In this document: positions 44,854 to 56,934 of the stretch, piece by piece
Position numbering within the stretch: position 1 is the stretch's first letter
Layout: every line of letters starts with the position of its first letter
Assembly: GCA_022316685.1 (NCBI GenBank)
Contig: JAKJHU010000306.1
Span: 62,001 to 126,000, forward strand
DNA from: Progne subis subis
Lineage: Eukaryota > Chordata > Aves > Passeriformes > Hirundinidae
Direction: 5' to 3'
Length of the DNA stretch: 64,000 nucleotides
Translations under genes and position numbers: made by a program
Notes under the pieces: generated by a model
Seen by the model: only the letters and a program-made list of their open reading frames with translations
Told to the model about the DNA's origin: nothing
Database searches by the model: none

Positions 44854-46013
44854 ATGGAGGAGGAGGCTGTGAGGAAGAGAAAGATGCCCCGGGACGGCCA
44901 GGCAGGTGAGGAGGAAGTCAGTGCCCCTTTCCTCTCTCTCCTGCTCCATCTCCCAGCCCAGCATGGCCCCTGGCTGCAGGAAAGCCCTGCTGCCAATGCT
45001 GTCCTGCCAGGGATGTGTTGGGAGAATCTCCTTCCCCTTCCCTGTGGCATGGAGGCAAATCTCATCTTGTCCTTTTCCTTCCTCCCCCAGACAAGGAGCT
45101 GAGGATGGAGACCAGGGAGGACAAATCCCCGTGGCAGAACCTCATGGAAGAGGCTGTTTTGAATGGCTCCATGGCAGAGGGATCAAATCAGGAGAAAAAG
45201 TGCCGGAGATCCTGCAGGAGGAGGGACTCCAAACCCATCCCAGGGTGCTCTGAGGAGGAAAGACCAACCCTATGCCAGAAAGGTGGACAGAGCTTCAGCC
45301 AGAGCAACACCACTGTCCAACAGCAGATCATCCACACTGGGGACAGATCCTATGAGTGTCCCAAGTGCGGGAAGAGGTTTCAGAACAGCTCAGATCGCCT
45401 CGCACACCAGCAGATTCACACAGAGGAGAGGCCCTTCCGCTGCCCCAACTGCAGGAAGGGCTTCAAGCACAACTCCACCCTCATCACCCACCAGCGCATC
45501 CACACTGGGGAGAGGCCCTACGAGTGTGGGGAATGTGGGATGAGCTTCAGACAGAGCTCCCACCTGATCCGCCACCAGAGGATCCACACCAGGGAACGGC
45601 CCTACCAGTGTGAGCAGTGTGGGAAGAGCTTCAGCCAGCGCTCCAATTTGGTCCGCCATCAGAACATCCACGCTGAGGAAAGGCCATACAAGTGTGGAGA
45701 ATGTGGGAAGGGCTTCAACCAGAAGTCTCAGCAGATCATCCATCAAATGATCCACACAGGGGACAGGCCCTACGTGTGTACCGAGTGTGGGAAGAGGTTT
45801 CAGACCAGCTCAGATCTCCTCAAGCACCAGCGGATTCACACAGATGAGAGGCCCTTCCGCTGCCCCGACTGCAGGAAGGGCTTCAAGTACAACTCCCACC
45901 TCATCACCCACCGGCGCATCCACACTGGGGAGAGGCCCTATGAGTGTCCCCAGTGTGGGAAGAGTTTTTCTGGAAGCTGTAACTTGACCAGACACCAACG
46001 GAGTCACCAGTAA
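44854..46013 (+). CDS. C2H2 zinc-finger protein
   Basis: Two exons: 44854-44905 (17 codons plus one base, starting [14 protein letters not shown]) and 45091-46013, joined across a 185-bp intron with gtgag donor and ctcccccag acceptor. The product is 324 residues. After an acidic/basic linker comes one degenerate finger (first Cys pair and His lost) and then eight C2H2 fingers of pattern CX2CX3FX5LX2HX3H with TGERP-type linkers, some modified (TEERP, TRERP, AEERP). In the first intact finger the core Leu position is Arg. Fingers 1-2 and 6-7 are near copies. Such proteins bind DNA in the nucleus, usually as transcriptional repressors. No KRAB or SCAN domain is seen. The target is unknown. Upstream non-coding exons may exist. 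Confidence 0.9.
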
Positions 46014-46660
46014 GGGATAACCTGGCAAGTACCCTGAGTGCAGGCAGTGTTTTTGTGTGAGTCTCCAACTTCATCCCCCATGTGAGGACACACTTTGGGA
46101 AGAGTCCTTGTGACCCACAGTTCCTGTGACCCATGCTGAGGAGTCACCTGTCCCTTTCTCTGCCCCTGGCAATGATGCGAGGTAGTCCTGGCCTTGGTCT
46201 CGACATTGTATTTGATCCCATCTCAGGTCATTGTCAGGGACAGGGAAGGGACTCTCTCTCTTCCCCAGGGACAAAGAAGTCCTTTCCAGATAGGTGGAAA
46301 TACGTGTCTGGGAAGAGCCAGTCAGTGTTGTAGTTTTCCCTGTATATTGTTTGTCCTATCCCTTCTGTTCCTATTTGTTCCTTATCCTGTTGCTGTTCCC
46401 CGTAAATTGTTCTTATCACAGCCCTGGGATCTTTGATTTTTGTAATTTGCATGGGAGGCTGGAGGGCAGAGAGCAGCAGCTCAGTTTTAGCGGGAGCACA
46501 AACCTGGGGAATCCCATTCCTAAACCCCAGCCCATGGAAACCGAGCATCCCAGCTGGTGCCAGCCCTGGTTGCCCTGGCAGCAGCCTTGGGAGCGGGTCC
46601 CTGGCTGGGGGCTGTGGGAACCTCTTCACTCTGGTGCCCAGGGACAGCACTGGAGGGAAG
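46014..46660 (+). other. Zinc-finger 3' flank with repeat fragments
   Basis: 46085-46235 matches 40905-41054 inverted. 46270-46430 (tgttgtagttttccctgtatattg onward) looks like an LTR remnant. A 3' untranslated region of the zinc-finger gene should begin here, but no clear poly(A) signal could be assigned. Confidence 0.4.
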
Positions 46661-46669
46661 GGCTGGAGC

Positions 46670-46915
46670 TGAGTCAGGGCAGGTTTAGGTTGGATGTCAG
46701 GAAAAGGTTTTTCCCCCAGAGGCTGCTGGGGCACTGAACAGGCTCCCAGGGAAGGGTCACAGCTCCGGGGCTCTGGGAGCTGCAGCAGCGTTTGGACACC
46801 GCTGCCAGGCCCAGGCTGGGATTGTTGGGGTGTCCTGTGCAGGGCCAGGAGCTGGACTCGAGGATCCTGATGGGTCCCTCCCAACTCAGCCAATTCTGTG
46901 CTTCTGGGATCCCAT
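46670..46915 (+). mobile_element. CR1 LINE 3' end, different subfamily
   Basis: Contains aggtttaggttggatgtcaggaaaaggttt, cccagaggctgctggggcactgaacaggctcccagggaa-like and gatcctgatgggtccctcccaactcagcc, ending near attctgtgcttctggg: the canonical CR1 3' terminus in sense. Confidence 0.88.
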
Positions 46916-46940
46916 GGCCCTGGGAATGGGACTGCAAATG

Positions 46941-46954
46941 GTTGCCATGGCAAC
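46941..46954. promoter_or_regulatory. Perfect RFX X-box palindrome
   Basis: GTTGCCATGGCAAC is its own reverse complement and equals the ideal X-box bound by RFX transcription factors. It sits 90 bases before a minisatellite with similar motifs. Activity is not shown. Confidence 0.6.
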
Positions 46955-47035
46955 GGGCTCTGGCTCCAGGCCTGAGCTGGTGTCCATGGAACTGCCCCTG
47001 GCATGGGATCTGCATGGAGCTGCCAAGGGACCGAC

Positions 47036-47280
47036 CCTAGCAACAGGGGCTGGTGATGGTTGACATGGAAACTGACCATAGCAACAGGGGCTGGTGATGG
47101 TTGCCATGGAAACTGACCATAGCAACAGGGGCTGGTGATGGTTGACATGGAAACTGACCATAGCAACAGGGGCTGGTGATGGTTGCCATGGAAACTGACC
47201 ATAGCAACAGGGGCTGGTGATGGTTGCCATGGAAACTGACCATAGCAACAGGGGCTGGTGATGGTTGCCTGCTAAGGAAC
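47036..47280 (+). repeat. 41-bp minisatellite of X-box-like units
   Basis: caacagggg recurs at 47041, 47082, 47123, 47164, 47205 and 47246, exactly 41 bp apart. Each unit has GTTGCCATGGAAAC or GTTGACATGGAAAC (47059, 47100, 47141, 47182, 47223) followed by the half-site CATAGCAAC. Because 41 is not a multiple of three and there are no stops, long minus-strand frames run through it; they are artefacts. Confidence 0.92.
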
Positions 47281-47286
47281 CGAGTT

Positions 47287-47590
47287 GTCACAGGCCCTCA
47301 GAGGGGTTCCATGGGGACTTTCCAAGAGTCTCCAGGCTGTTCCAGAGCTGGAATGTCACAGGCAGAGACAGGGGCTCCATGGAGACCTCCCAGGGGTTTC
47401 TGGGGATGCTCAAGAGCCCTGTGGTCAGAGGCAGTCACAGCCATTCCATGGTGACATCCCAGGGCACCTTGGGCTGCAAAGGCACCGATCTGTCACAGGC
47501 ACTCACGGGGGCTCCACGGTGACATCCCAGGAGTCCCCAGGCTGCCAAAGAGCCGGGATGTCCCAGACACTCACAGGGGTTCCTGCCATG
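47287..47590 (+). repeat. 68-bp minisatellite
   Basis: Units starting gtcacaggc (or gtcagaggc, gtcccagac) begin at 47287, 47355, 47424, 47492 and 47560. Each contains ggnggctccatggngacatcccaggng-like words. Confidence 0.85.
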
Positions 47591-47789
47591 GGCAGAGTGG
47601 GAGCTTCAGGCAAAAGCTTTATTTCTTCATTGGAGAAACTCCTGCTGAGTCATGAGGTGGAGAAATGACACTCAACAGCCACCATGGATCCCAAAACTCC
47701 TTCAGGATGTATAAACTTTTAAAATTCCATCTAAGAGAGGAGACTGGGAGCGTCTGGATCCAATCCTAGCCCCAGACTTTGTCAAAAGA

Positions 47790-48925
47790 TTATGTCTAAA
47801 AGATTGGACAGGTAGAATGGAACTGTATGCAATTTTTGCCACAGGATTAATAATGGAATACACCAGATATATTTATATAAATACAGGTATGGTTGATTCT
47901 GATCAGGATTAAACTGATTTATTCATACCATAGAGTAAATTTAAAAAATAGTTATTTACTCCACATTATAGGATCTATAACGATTATTAGAATTTAGTGC
48001 TCTAGGAAGCAATTTGGAAGTAAACAGGGCCTTGCTGGAGCTGTTTGAGCCCACTGCAGGCAGAGCCTCCTGCTCCAGCAGGAACTGCCCTTCCTGTGCC
48101 AGGACCAGGGCAGATCCCACTGCAGGAAAAGCCCCAGGCCAGCCCCAAGACAGTGAAGGCCTCGGGCACAAGTGCAGAGTGCCGTGCTGGGAGCTGTGCC
48201 AGGGAGAGCCTGAGGCACCAAAGGCACCTTGGCAGCAGCAGCTGCTTCCAGGCCATGGCCAGAAGCCTCCCTTGGCAAGGCGGCCTGGTGGCCACCACTG
48301 CAGAGCTGCTGCTGCAGGGCTCATTTCTGGCTGGGCTCTGCCCCAGCCCACAGAGTGTGACCTCAGCCCTGACTCTGTCCCAGCCGCTGTGCCTGAGCCC
48401 TGCAAAGCCTAAAGGTCACCTGTGCCAGCCTGGCTCTGTCAGCCCCTGGGGCAGGGCAGGGAAAGGCCAGAGAAGGGGCTGGCTTTGGCTGCTGCATGTG
48501 GGCTCCAGCAGAGACAAGGAGGAGTCAAGGCAGTGGATGGAGTCCAGTGAGCAGCCCCTTCTCCCCATGCAATCCTGGAATGGTTTGGATGGGAAGAGCT
48601 CTGCAGTGCTCATCTCATCCAAACCCCTGCCATGAGCAGGGACATCTTTCACCAGATCAGATTGTTCAGAGACCTGTCCCAGCTGGACTTGAATGTTTCC
48701 AGGGATGGGGCATTGATCACCTCCATGGGAACCTGTCCTGATGCATCACCAACCTCATCTTCAAAACTTTCCTCCTTATCTCCCCTTATGTGAACCTCCC
48801 TTCCTTTAGTTTAAAACCACCTACCTTTGTGACTGACCCCGCTAAAACCTTTGTCCACCAGTGCATTTCCAGTCAGCCGGGTTTCCATGGCAATTCCATG
48901 ACAGGTGACCCAGGTGTGGTGTCCG
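47790..48925 (+). repeat. Segmental duplication, direct copy of 12640-13770
   Basis: Near-identical over its GC-rich core (48060-48650) to 12895-13490. Both copies end at the caggtgaccc/gtgtg boundary, after which they differ. Confidence 0.8.
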
Positions 48926-49940
48926 TGAGGGCTGCCATGGAAGCAGTGCCCAGCACTGCCCCTTTCTGTCTGCCTGAGCTGGCCTTTGGCCCTGGCAGTG
49001 GCGTTTGCTGCTGGTTCCGCGGCACCTGAGCAGCCAGCGCGGCACAGGGCAGGTGGCCGTGGCACAAGCCCCCAGCAAGGGATCCCCTCTGGCTCTGGGC
49101 AGTGACACCAGCCCTGAGCAAGGGGCTGGTGCAGTGGGGTCAGTGCAGTGTCCATGGCCACAGCCCCTTGCAATGGCCCAGGGCAGGTTGGGATGATGAT
49201 CCACCCTCACTCCTGGCCCAGGGCAGGGCTGCAGGGCCCTTCCCCACAGCCTGTCTGCACAAGCACTTCCAGGGCTCTCCGCATTTCCCTTTCATCTCAC
49301 TCTTGTCTCACTCACACACCTCCCAACAACCCACCTGGAGCTTTGAGCTGCAAGGAGTTCAAAGCTTGTCTGTCCTTCAGGAGCTGGTCTAATTCTGCCT
49401 TCAGCCACCTCTGGATTTATGTTTATTGTAGAACTTCCTGTGTGTCTAAAACATTCCTTGCATGGTTCTGCCTTGGGGAAGGGCAACCTCCTTGGTGGCA
49501 CCTTGGGCTTGGCGCACACTTGAGGAGATTGCCTGAAACTTAGGAGTTTTAGATTGCTAAAAAAGGAAGAAAGCTCCTCTTTGTCGGAGTGTAGTCAGTT
49601 CTCTGAGGAAAGCAGGTCCCAGGTGAGTGAGGAGATGCAGGATGGGGTTGGGGGATGTGCAGCAAGGTTGTCCACACTGGGTCAGACCTCAAGGCACAGG
49701 TTCTCTGAGCAGACCAGAACTCCTGAGGAGAGACCCTGGGTCAATATCAGTCACTGAATGCTGCAATCACCTCTGCTCTAAAGAGGAAAAATACACCCTT
49801 GAAAATAGGAACATGGGTTTAACAGAAGCTATTTGAAATATTTCTCCATAACTCTATAAAAAAAAACTTCCTAATGAACTGCAGCAGACCAGCGGGAACT
49901 CAAGGCACATCCAAGAACTTGCTTTCTCCTAATGAGCCCT
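48926..49940. other. No gene seen
   Basis: Mixed GC content, short frames only (131 codons at most, no domains) and no repeat shared within the window. Confidence 0.4.
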
Positions 49941-49949
49941 GTGGGGAAT

Positions 49950-50700
49950 TTGGTGTTGAGCTCTGGAACCTCAGGGCCTGAGAGGAAATTGCACAAACCT
50001 TTCCAGGAGTCAAAGTCAGAAGGAAAACCCAAAGCGTCTCGATGCATCAATGGGTCCCACAGAGGTCCATCCCAAACACAGGCTCCTCATGGAGTCCTTG
50101 GAAGAGAGAATTGGAGGCCAGAATTGCACAAAAACCTCTCAGAGACTCAATGTGGGAAGGAAAATCCAAAGTACCTTAAACACCTTGAGTATCTCAAAGT
50201 ATTAATGAGCCCCACTGAGTGTGGTTACTGGCTAAGAATCTCTAGGGATTAATTAAAGCATGACTGCACAAACCTCTCAGACTCAGTGTCAAAAAGAAGT
50301 TCCTTAATAAACTTTGAGTATCCTGAAGTATTAATGAGCCCCACTGATTATTGTTACTGACTAAGAATCCCAAGGGACTAATTAAGGTAGATAACTAAGG
50401 CCATGATTACTCTTTTTTCTCATAGAGACAATTTTAAAAGGGAAACACCAAGTACCTTAAAATAACTGAAGTACCTTGAAGCATTAATGAGCCCCACTGA
50501 GTGTTGTTACTTACAAAGCCTCTCAAGGGACTAATTAGAGCAAATAATTGCAGGCCATGATTGCACAAGCCCCACACAGACTGCAAGGAAAAAGCAAAAC
50601 CCGAAGTTCTTTGAAAAACCTGCAGTCCCTGGGAGCATTCAGGAGCCCCCCAGGGACATTGCTGACCAAGGCTCCCCAGGGACTCCTTCCAGCACATCCT
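49950..50700. repeat. ~150-bp degenerate tandem repeat
   Basis: The landmark attaatgagccccactga (or variants) occurs near 50045, 50201, 50330, 50483 and 50635. It is accompanied in order by ttgcacaaacctctcagactc, ggaaaa(t/c)ccaaagtaccttaaa and aagggactaattaa. Spacings run 129-156 bp. Confidence 0.8.
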
Positions 50701-51848
50701 TGAGGCCACTGGCATGTGAGGGGAATGCTGAGGGCAGCACAAGGGGCTGACAGTGCCCAGCCTTGCTGGGGCTGTGCCAGGAGGCCCCAGGGCCTCAGGA
50801 CAAGGTGTCTCCTCACAGCCCTTGGTGGCACAGAGGCTGCTGTGCCCCAGGACACCAGGACTTGGCTTCTCTTTGTCCCCACCTGTCATCACTGCCTCCA
50901 GTTCTCTGCTCTGCCTGGGGCCTGGGGACACTTTCTCTGTCCTGTCCCTCAGTGGGACCCATTAAAACTTCAAGAAACTTTGGAGCTGGATTCTAACTTG
51001 GAGTTCCTGAGAGGTTTCTTCAGCTCCCTCTCAGGGACTGATGTTCAGGTGCCTCAGCACAAAACCCCAAGAAGTTCATTAAAGTCCTTGTGCTGTGTCT
51101 GTGCTGCTGAGCTGGGCCGGGCTCCTGGCACAGAAGCAGCTCCTGGCAGCCAAGAAGAGCTTCAAAAACACATCTCTCTTGATGAGCAACTCTTCTCCCA
51201 GCCCAGCAGGGCTGGAGCACTGCCTGCAGCCAGCCCGGGCACAGCACACAGGCACAGAGAGCTTCAATCACTCAGGGCTGGGAAGGAGCTGAGAAGTGAC
51301 TGAGGGAGAATCACTCCCAGCCCTTGGCAGAGGAACCTCTGGCTGCAGGACAAGGCAGCTGCAGCTCCTGCAGGGATCTCCTAAAGCTGCAGCATCCCAA
51401 TGCCTACAGACTCTGTGAGTACATTTTCTGATTATCTCTTGTGGAGAGCAGCCAGGGGTGCCCAGGGCTGTCCTGCAGAGCAGGGTGCTGCAGCCCAGGG
51501 CACTGTGCTGGGCCAGGGACTCTGCTGCCTGCCAGGGACAGCTCTCAGCCAGCCCTGGGAGCTGCTGCCAGCGCTGGGGAGAAGCTGTGGGGGGAAGGAG
51601 CTGCCCTGAGCAGGGCAGGTGCTGCTGCTGAGAGGTGCTGTGTGGGGCAGGGCTGCTCCCAGCTCCAGACCAGCCTGGGCACAGCTCTGGAGGATACTTC
51701 CCAAAAGTAGGTAAGCCTGGGATTGCTGTAAAGATCAGGAGCTTTCCTGAGGGTGTTTTCAATTTCCTGCTTGGAGCAGGGTGGGAAGGCTCAGGTGGTG
51801 ACAAAAAGAATTTTACTTTTTATACATTTTTCATGTATGCATAGCTCT
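50701..51848. repeat. Diverged inverted copy of about 25750-26900
   Basis: ccctcagtgggacccattaaaac, attaaagtccttgtgctgtgtctgtgctg and cagcccagcagggctgg recur in reverse order and strand in the spacer upstream of OR1. Frames up to 195 codons lack family motifs. Confidence 0.6.
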
Positions 51849-53977
51849 GTTAACTACTATTATATTGTTATATGTCTATAATCCTTAATTAACTCTATTC
51901 AACTGCTATTACTGATATTTATATCAGTGTTATCCTTGATTAACTCTAGTGCATTACTCTCTTTCTCTTAGATTTTAGAACAATAAGCAGACCTTCTAAA
52001 TACATTCCAGAAATACTGTATAGTTTTACTATAAGGAGGAAAACCTGCAAGAAGTACATTTTGTTTTCAAAGAAGACCTTTGAAGGCTTCTTTGGAAGAA
52101 ATGGTCCTCCTCCAACGGGTTTACCCAGGGGTGTGTAACTGGGGCAACTGAATCTCCTATTGGATGTCCCTGGAAAATATCCTAATTAATCAACATTAAT
52201 ACATTTTAAAATCAGATCCTGGGTGTGCCCCATCCCCACTGGGACACCTGGAAGCTTCAATTAAGGTCTGGTTTTTACTTTTCTGTTCTAATGATGTTAC
52301 AAGGCGGTTTTTTTCTCTTTTGATTATAGGCAACAGGAGGATGAGAGAAGCAGAACAACAATTGAAATCACAGAATCACAGGCATTCTGAGTTGAAAGGG
52401 ACACACGGGATCATCAAAGTCATGTTTTAACATTTACAGAGACTCCAGATCTGTAACTTTGGGTGGTCAGTCTCTCTGCTGGGAGGCTCCTAAAGGGCCT
52501 TCAGCCACTCCTCAGCCCTGGACAGCTCCAGCATCACCTTTGCAGGGCCCAGCAGGGCTCTCCTGAGCTGCCCTTGCCCACTGCAGACAGAGCCTGCCCC
52601 AGGCAGGGCCCTGCAGACAGGCAGGTTTCTGTAGGGCCGGGCCCAGGGCACAGAGGGTGGGATGGGCTCTGTGAGCGCAGGCAGGGACAAGGCTCCTCTC
52701 AGCAGGGAAATGTCCAGGCACAGGGAGATGCTCAGGGAAGGAGAGGGGGCTGAACAGAGCACTGCTGGGGGCAGGAGGGCACTGTTGGTGTGTGGGAGGT
52801 GCCGTGCACATCTGTCTACGGGAACATTGTCCTGAGTGCCCAGCTGTCTGTGCCCTGCCCTCCCAGGCACAGCACCACAACATCTTCTCTTGTTTCTGCC
52901 CTCCCCTGATCTTGTCACTGTCATCTGGAGCTCTCAGGGAGGCTCTGGCATTTGCAGCAGCTGAGTCAGGCACTGCCCTTGGGATTGCTGCCAGGCAGCT
53001 GTGTCCATGGGAATGGGGTGGGCAAGCTTGCCTGTGACCTGTGGGGCTGTGGGCAAAGCAGTGCATGGGAAAGGGGAATGAGCTGAGCCTCCTCCCTGAG
53101 ATCCCATCATGGGCACACCTGGGGATCTCCTTGCTGTGTCCTTCCAAGATCTGAGCTGCCCTCCTGGCTGCAAATCTGTGCCACAGCCTCTGGGAGTGAC
53201 CTGAATGTCTCATGGGGAAGTGCAGAGCTGCCAGAGCTGAGGAAATGCTGTTGGGTTTGCCAAGGGAGCCGTGAGTGTCCTTGGCAGAAGGGGGTGCTGA
53301 CCCCTTGGCCAGAGACCTTTGGAGAGGCTGAGACATTCAGGGATCCCTCTGCTCTGGGCTGGGTCGGTTTATCCCAGGGTGACACGGGAGTGTGATTGTG
53401 CTCTGATTGCAGCCAAAGGTGCAAACCCAGGGCAGTTGGGAACAAGCCCATCCAGCCCCTCACCTTCCCTAAGCCACATGGAATCCTTTGCCTCTCACAT
53501 CTCTCAGTGGCAAACTCTGAGTGCAGCAGAAATGGTGGGGAATTCTGATCTCAGAGAACTAGGAATAATGTGTGGGCAGGAAAATAATGGCTAAAATTCC
53601 TTCCTGCTCTCCATGTCCTTTAGAAGTTGAAGTGCAGATGCTACCGAGCCCGCCTGCATTAGGAGTGATTCCACTGACAAATCCTGAAGATCCAGCCTTA
53701 GTCCCTCTGCCACATGGCCACAAACCCAGGGCAGCAGGACAGGGATGGCTCCTGGAGAGCCCCCACACACAGGCCTGGCTGCTCCTGCCACACACAGACA
53801 GCACAACTGGAGCTCAGGCAGGGACCTGGGTGAAGGTTTTCCCACAGCAGGAACAAGGGTGGGTGGGTCGCAGCGGGACAGTCTACAGGGAATGGCCCAG
53901 GTTTGGCTCAAAGCAGCCTCTGCTGACTTGTCACTGTCCTTCATCCATGAACAGGTCCCCATGGCTAGGCACAGCAA
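51849..53977 (+). repeat. Copy C, region upstream of the third receptor
   Basis: Aligns with 29827-31293. C has an extra ~650 bp (about 52245-52900) including a short CR1-like end (aatcacagaatcacaggcattctgagttgaaaggg, 52366-52400). Confidence 0.75.
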
Positions 53978-54910
53978 ATGTCCAACAGCAGCTCCATCAG
54001 ACACTTCCTCCTGCTGGCATTGGCAGACACGCGGCAGCTGCAGCTCCTGCACTTCTGCCTCTTCCTGGGCATCTCCCTGGCTGCCCTCCTGGCCAACGGC
54101 CTCATCATCAGCGCCGTAGCCTGCAGCCACCTCCTGCACACGCCCATGTTCTTCTTCCTGCTCAACCTGGCCCTCACCGACCTGGCCTCCATCCTCACCA
54201 CTGTCCCCAAAGCCATGCACAATTCCCTCTGGGACACCAGGACCATCTCCTACACAGGATGTGCTGCTCAGCTCTTTTCCTATATGTTCTTCGTGTCAGC
54301 AGAGTTTTCCCTCCTGACCATCATGTGCTAGGACCGCTACGTGTCCATCTGCAAACCCCTGCACTATGGGACCCTCCTGGGCAGCAGAGCTTGTGCCCAC
54401 ATGGCAGCAGCTGCCTGGGCCAGTGCCTTTCTCAATGCTGTCATGCACACAGCCAATACATTTTCCCTGCCCCTGTGCCATGGTAATGCCCTGGGCCAGT
54501 TCTTCTGTGAAATCCCACAGATCCTCAAGCTCTCCTGCTCACAGTCAAACCTCAGGGAACTTGGGCTCATTGAAGTTAGTGCCTGTTTGATATTTGGTTG
54601 TTTTTTGTTCATTGTTTTCTCCTATGTGCAGATCTTCAGGGCTGTGCTGAGGATCCCCTCTGAGCAGGGACGGCACAAAGCCTTTTCCACCTGCCTCCCT
54701 CACCTGGCTGTGGTCTCTCTGTTTATCAGCACTGGCACATCTTCTCATTTTAAGCCCCCCTCCCTCTCCTCCCCATCCCTGGATCTGGCCCTGTCAGTTC
54801 TGTACTCAGTGGTGCCTCCAGCCCTGAACCCCCTCATCTACAGCCTGAGGAACCAGGAGCTCAAGGCTGCAGTCTGGAGGCTGATGACTGGATGGTTTCA
54901 GGAGCATTAA
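53978..54910 (+). pseudogene. Olfactory receptor, family 14-like, one nonsense codon (OR3)
   Basis: A 933-bp frame, the same length as OR1 and OR2, starting MSNSSSIRHF and ending at TAA 54908-54910. Codon 118, the Tyr of the TM3 MCYDRY motif, is TAG (54329-54331). No other stop or frameshift is present. PMFFFLLNLALTDL, KAFSTCLPHLAV and PPALNPLIYSLRN motifs are kept. The truncated product would end in TM3 and could not signal. A segregating null allele, stop-codon read-through or a base error are alternatives to a fixed pseudogene. Confidence 0.92.
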
Positions 54911-55984
54911 ATTGCTGTCCAATTTCTGCTATATACTTGTAATAAAAGTAATCTTTGATACTTCCTGTTAGCTTCATTTTGGAGCTTCTTTTCTTTGTTT
55001 TCCTTTTTTTTTTAATCTTGTCCACAAAGAAATCTTATTGTTTGTGCCATTTCACATTCTGGTTCTCTCCACCTCCCCTGCGGTCACTGACTGTGTCAAT
55101 GAGGGGCTGTTATTTTGGTTGCTTTAAATGAACTCAAAGATCTCCCAGCCAAGTTTTCTGCAGAGATCCCCCATTTGTTCCCTTCTCTGCAGCTGCAGCA
55201 GCAATGTCTGTGTGCAGAGCTGGGGCAGATCAGTGCTGGCACAGCAGCTGTGCCCAGGAGCAGCAGCACTTGGTGTTGCCAGTGCTGCTCCCGTGCCCCT
55301 GCCCCGCTGCCCTCCTGGCCCTGCTGTTGCTGTAGGGCCTGAGTGCTCTCGGGGCCGGGCACAGTGCTGGGGGTGGCAGTGCCGGGGCTGCAGCAGGGAC
55401 AGGCCATGGGCACTGCTGGGGCAGCGCTGACGCCTCAGGGCAGGGCCTGGGGGCTCCAGGCTCCTTGCCCAGACTCTCTCCAGAACATGCCCAGGCCAAT
55501 GCTCAGCAGAGAAAAGCCCCGTGAGCAGCCCCAGGGTGGCCGTGGGCAGGCTGGGGGCAAACAGCATGGCTGGGGCTCTGCAAGGTGCCTGGGGGAGATA
55601 GGAAGGAGCAGCAGAGCAGGGGCTGATCCATCCCCACTGCGCTGGACACCCCAGGGCAGCATCCCAGAGCGTCCTCATGCACCTGCCAACAACATCCCCC
55701 CTCTGCAGCCCTGGCCTCTCCCCGAGCTCACACAGGTGCTGCATCCTTGCAGGCACAGACACGGCAGCACTGGCTCAGGAGCCCCTGTTTGCACTGCCCA
55801 GAGCAGGCGTGAGCACCCCCATGGTGTTGGTGTGGGGAGATGAACCTGAGTGAGCACAAATGCCATCATCAGCCCCTGAGGCCAGGAACGGCTGGGGGAC
55901 AGCACAGAAACCATTTAAGTTTGTCATGGCCACTGAAGTCATCCAGAAAGTTTGTTGTCATGAGCTGTAAGTTTCCTGTGCCAC

Positions 55985-56445
55985 TGCAGATACTTGCTCA
56001 GCTGCTCCTCACAGGACTTGTGTTCCAGACCCCTCACAAGCATTGTTGTTCTTCTCAGGACACGCTCCAGCCCCTCCATGTCCTTTCTTTATTGGGGGCC
56101 CAGAACTGGACACAGCACTTGAGGTGCTGCCCAACCAGTGCTGAGCACAGGGGAAGAATCACTGCCCTGCTCCTGCTGCCCACACTGTCCCTGATCCAGG
56201 CCAGGTGCCATTGGCCTTCTTGGCCACCTGGGCACACTGCTGGCTCGTGTCCAGCCTGCTGTCCATCAGTCCATGCAAGTCCCTTTCTGCCTGGCTGCTG
56301 TCCAGCCACTCTGTCACCAGCCTGCACCACTTCAGGGATTATTGTGGCCAAAGTGCAGGATTCTATATCTGGACTTGTTAAACCTCACATTGTTGGATTT
56401 GACTTCCTGGATCCAGCCTGTCCAGGGCCCTGTGCACAGCCCTCC
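55985..56445 (-). mobile_element. CR1 LINE fragment, copy C
   Basis: Antisense CR1 from ctcagctgctcctcacaggacttg through ctggatccagcctgtccagggccctgtgcac. It lacks the final ~100 bases present in copies A and B. Confidence 0.85.
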
Positions 56446-56499
56446 TAGCCTCCAGCAGATCAACACTTCCAGCCAACTTAGTGTCACCACGGTTCCTTG

Positions 56500-56930
56500 T
56501 GTCCCTAGACTGTCACAATGGTCTCCATGATTCCATGAGTCTTCCCAGTGTCATAGTGTGCCTTTGGTTCCGTGGGACCCCTTGGTGTGACAAAGTCCCT
56601 TGGATCCTTGGGCCCCACAGTGTCACAATGGTGCCTTGGGCCCCCATGACCCTGGAGTGTCACAATGGATCCTTTGTTCCATGAGGTCTGGCAGTGCAGC
56701 AATGATCTCCTTGGTTCCACAGTGTCACTGTGACCTCTGTGGTTCCACCAGGCCCCAGACTGTCACCATGGGTTCCTTGCTTGCATTTAGCCCCACAGTG
56801 TCACAATGGCCCCTTGGCTCTATGGTGACATATCATGCACAGTGTCACTCTGGTCCTCTTAGTGCCACCAGGTCCCTCAGTGTCACAATGGCCCCTTGCT
56901 TCACCAGGGCCCTGCAGTGTCACCATCGTC
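56500..56930. repeat. ~37-bp minisatellite, copy C
   Basis: Repeats of gtgtcacaatggnnccttggttccatgaggcc-type units between two CR1 pieces, longer than in copy B. Confidence 0.8.
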
Positions 56931-56934
56931 AGAG

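Noticed and set aside
46234..47202. 322-codon minus-strand frame over the X-box minisatellite
   Set aside because: The repeat has no stop in several frames and its 41-bp period rotates through them, so the frame reflects the repeat only.
46941..47280. CRISPR-like array
   Set aside because: The units are fully tandem without unique spacers, in a vertebrate genome.
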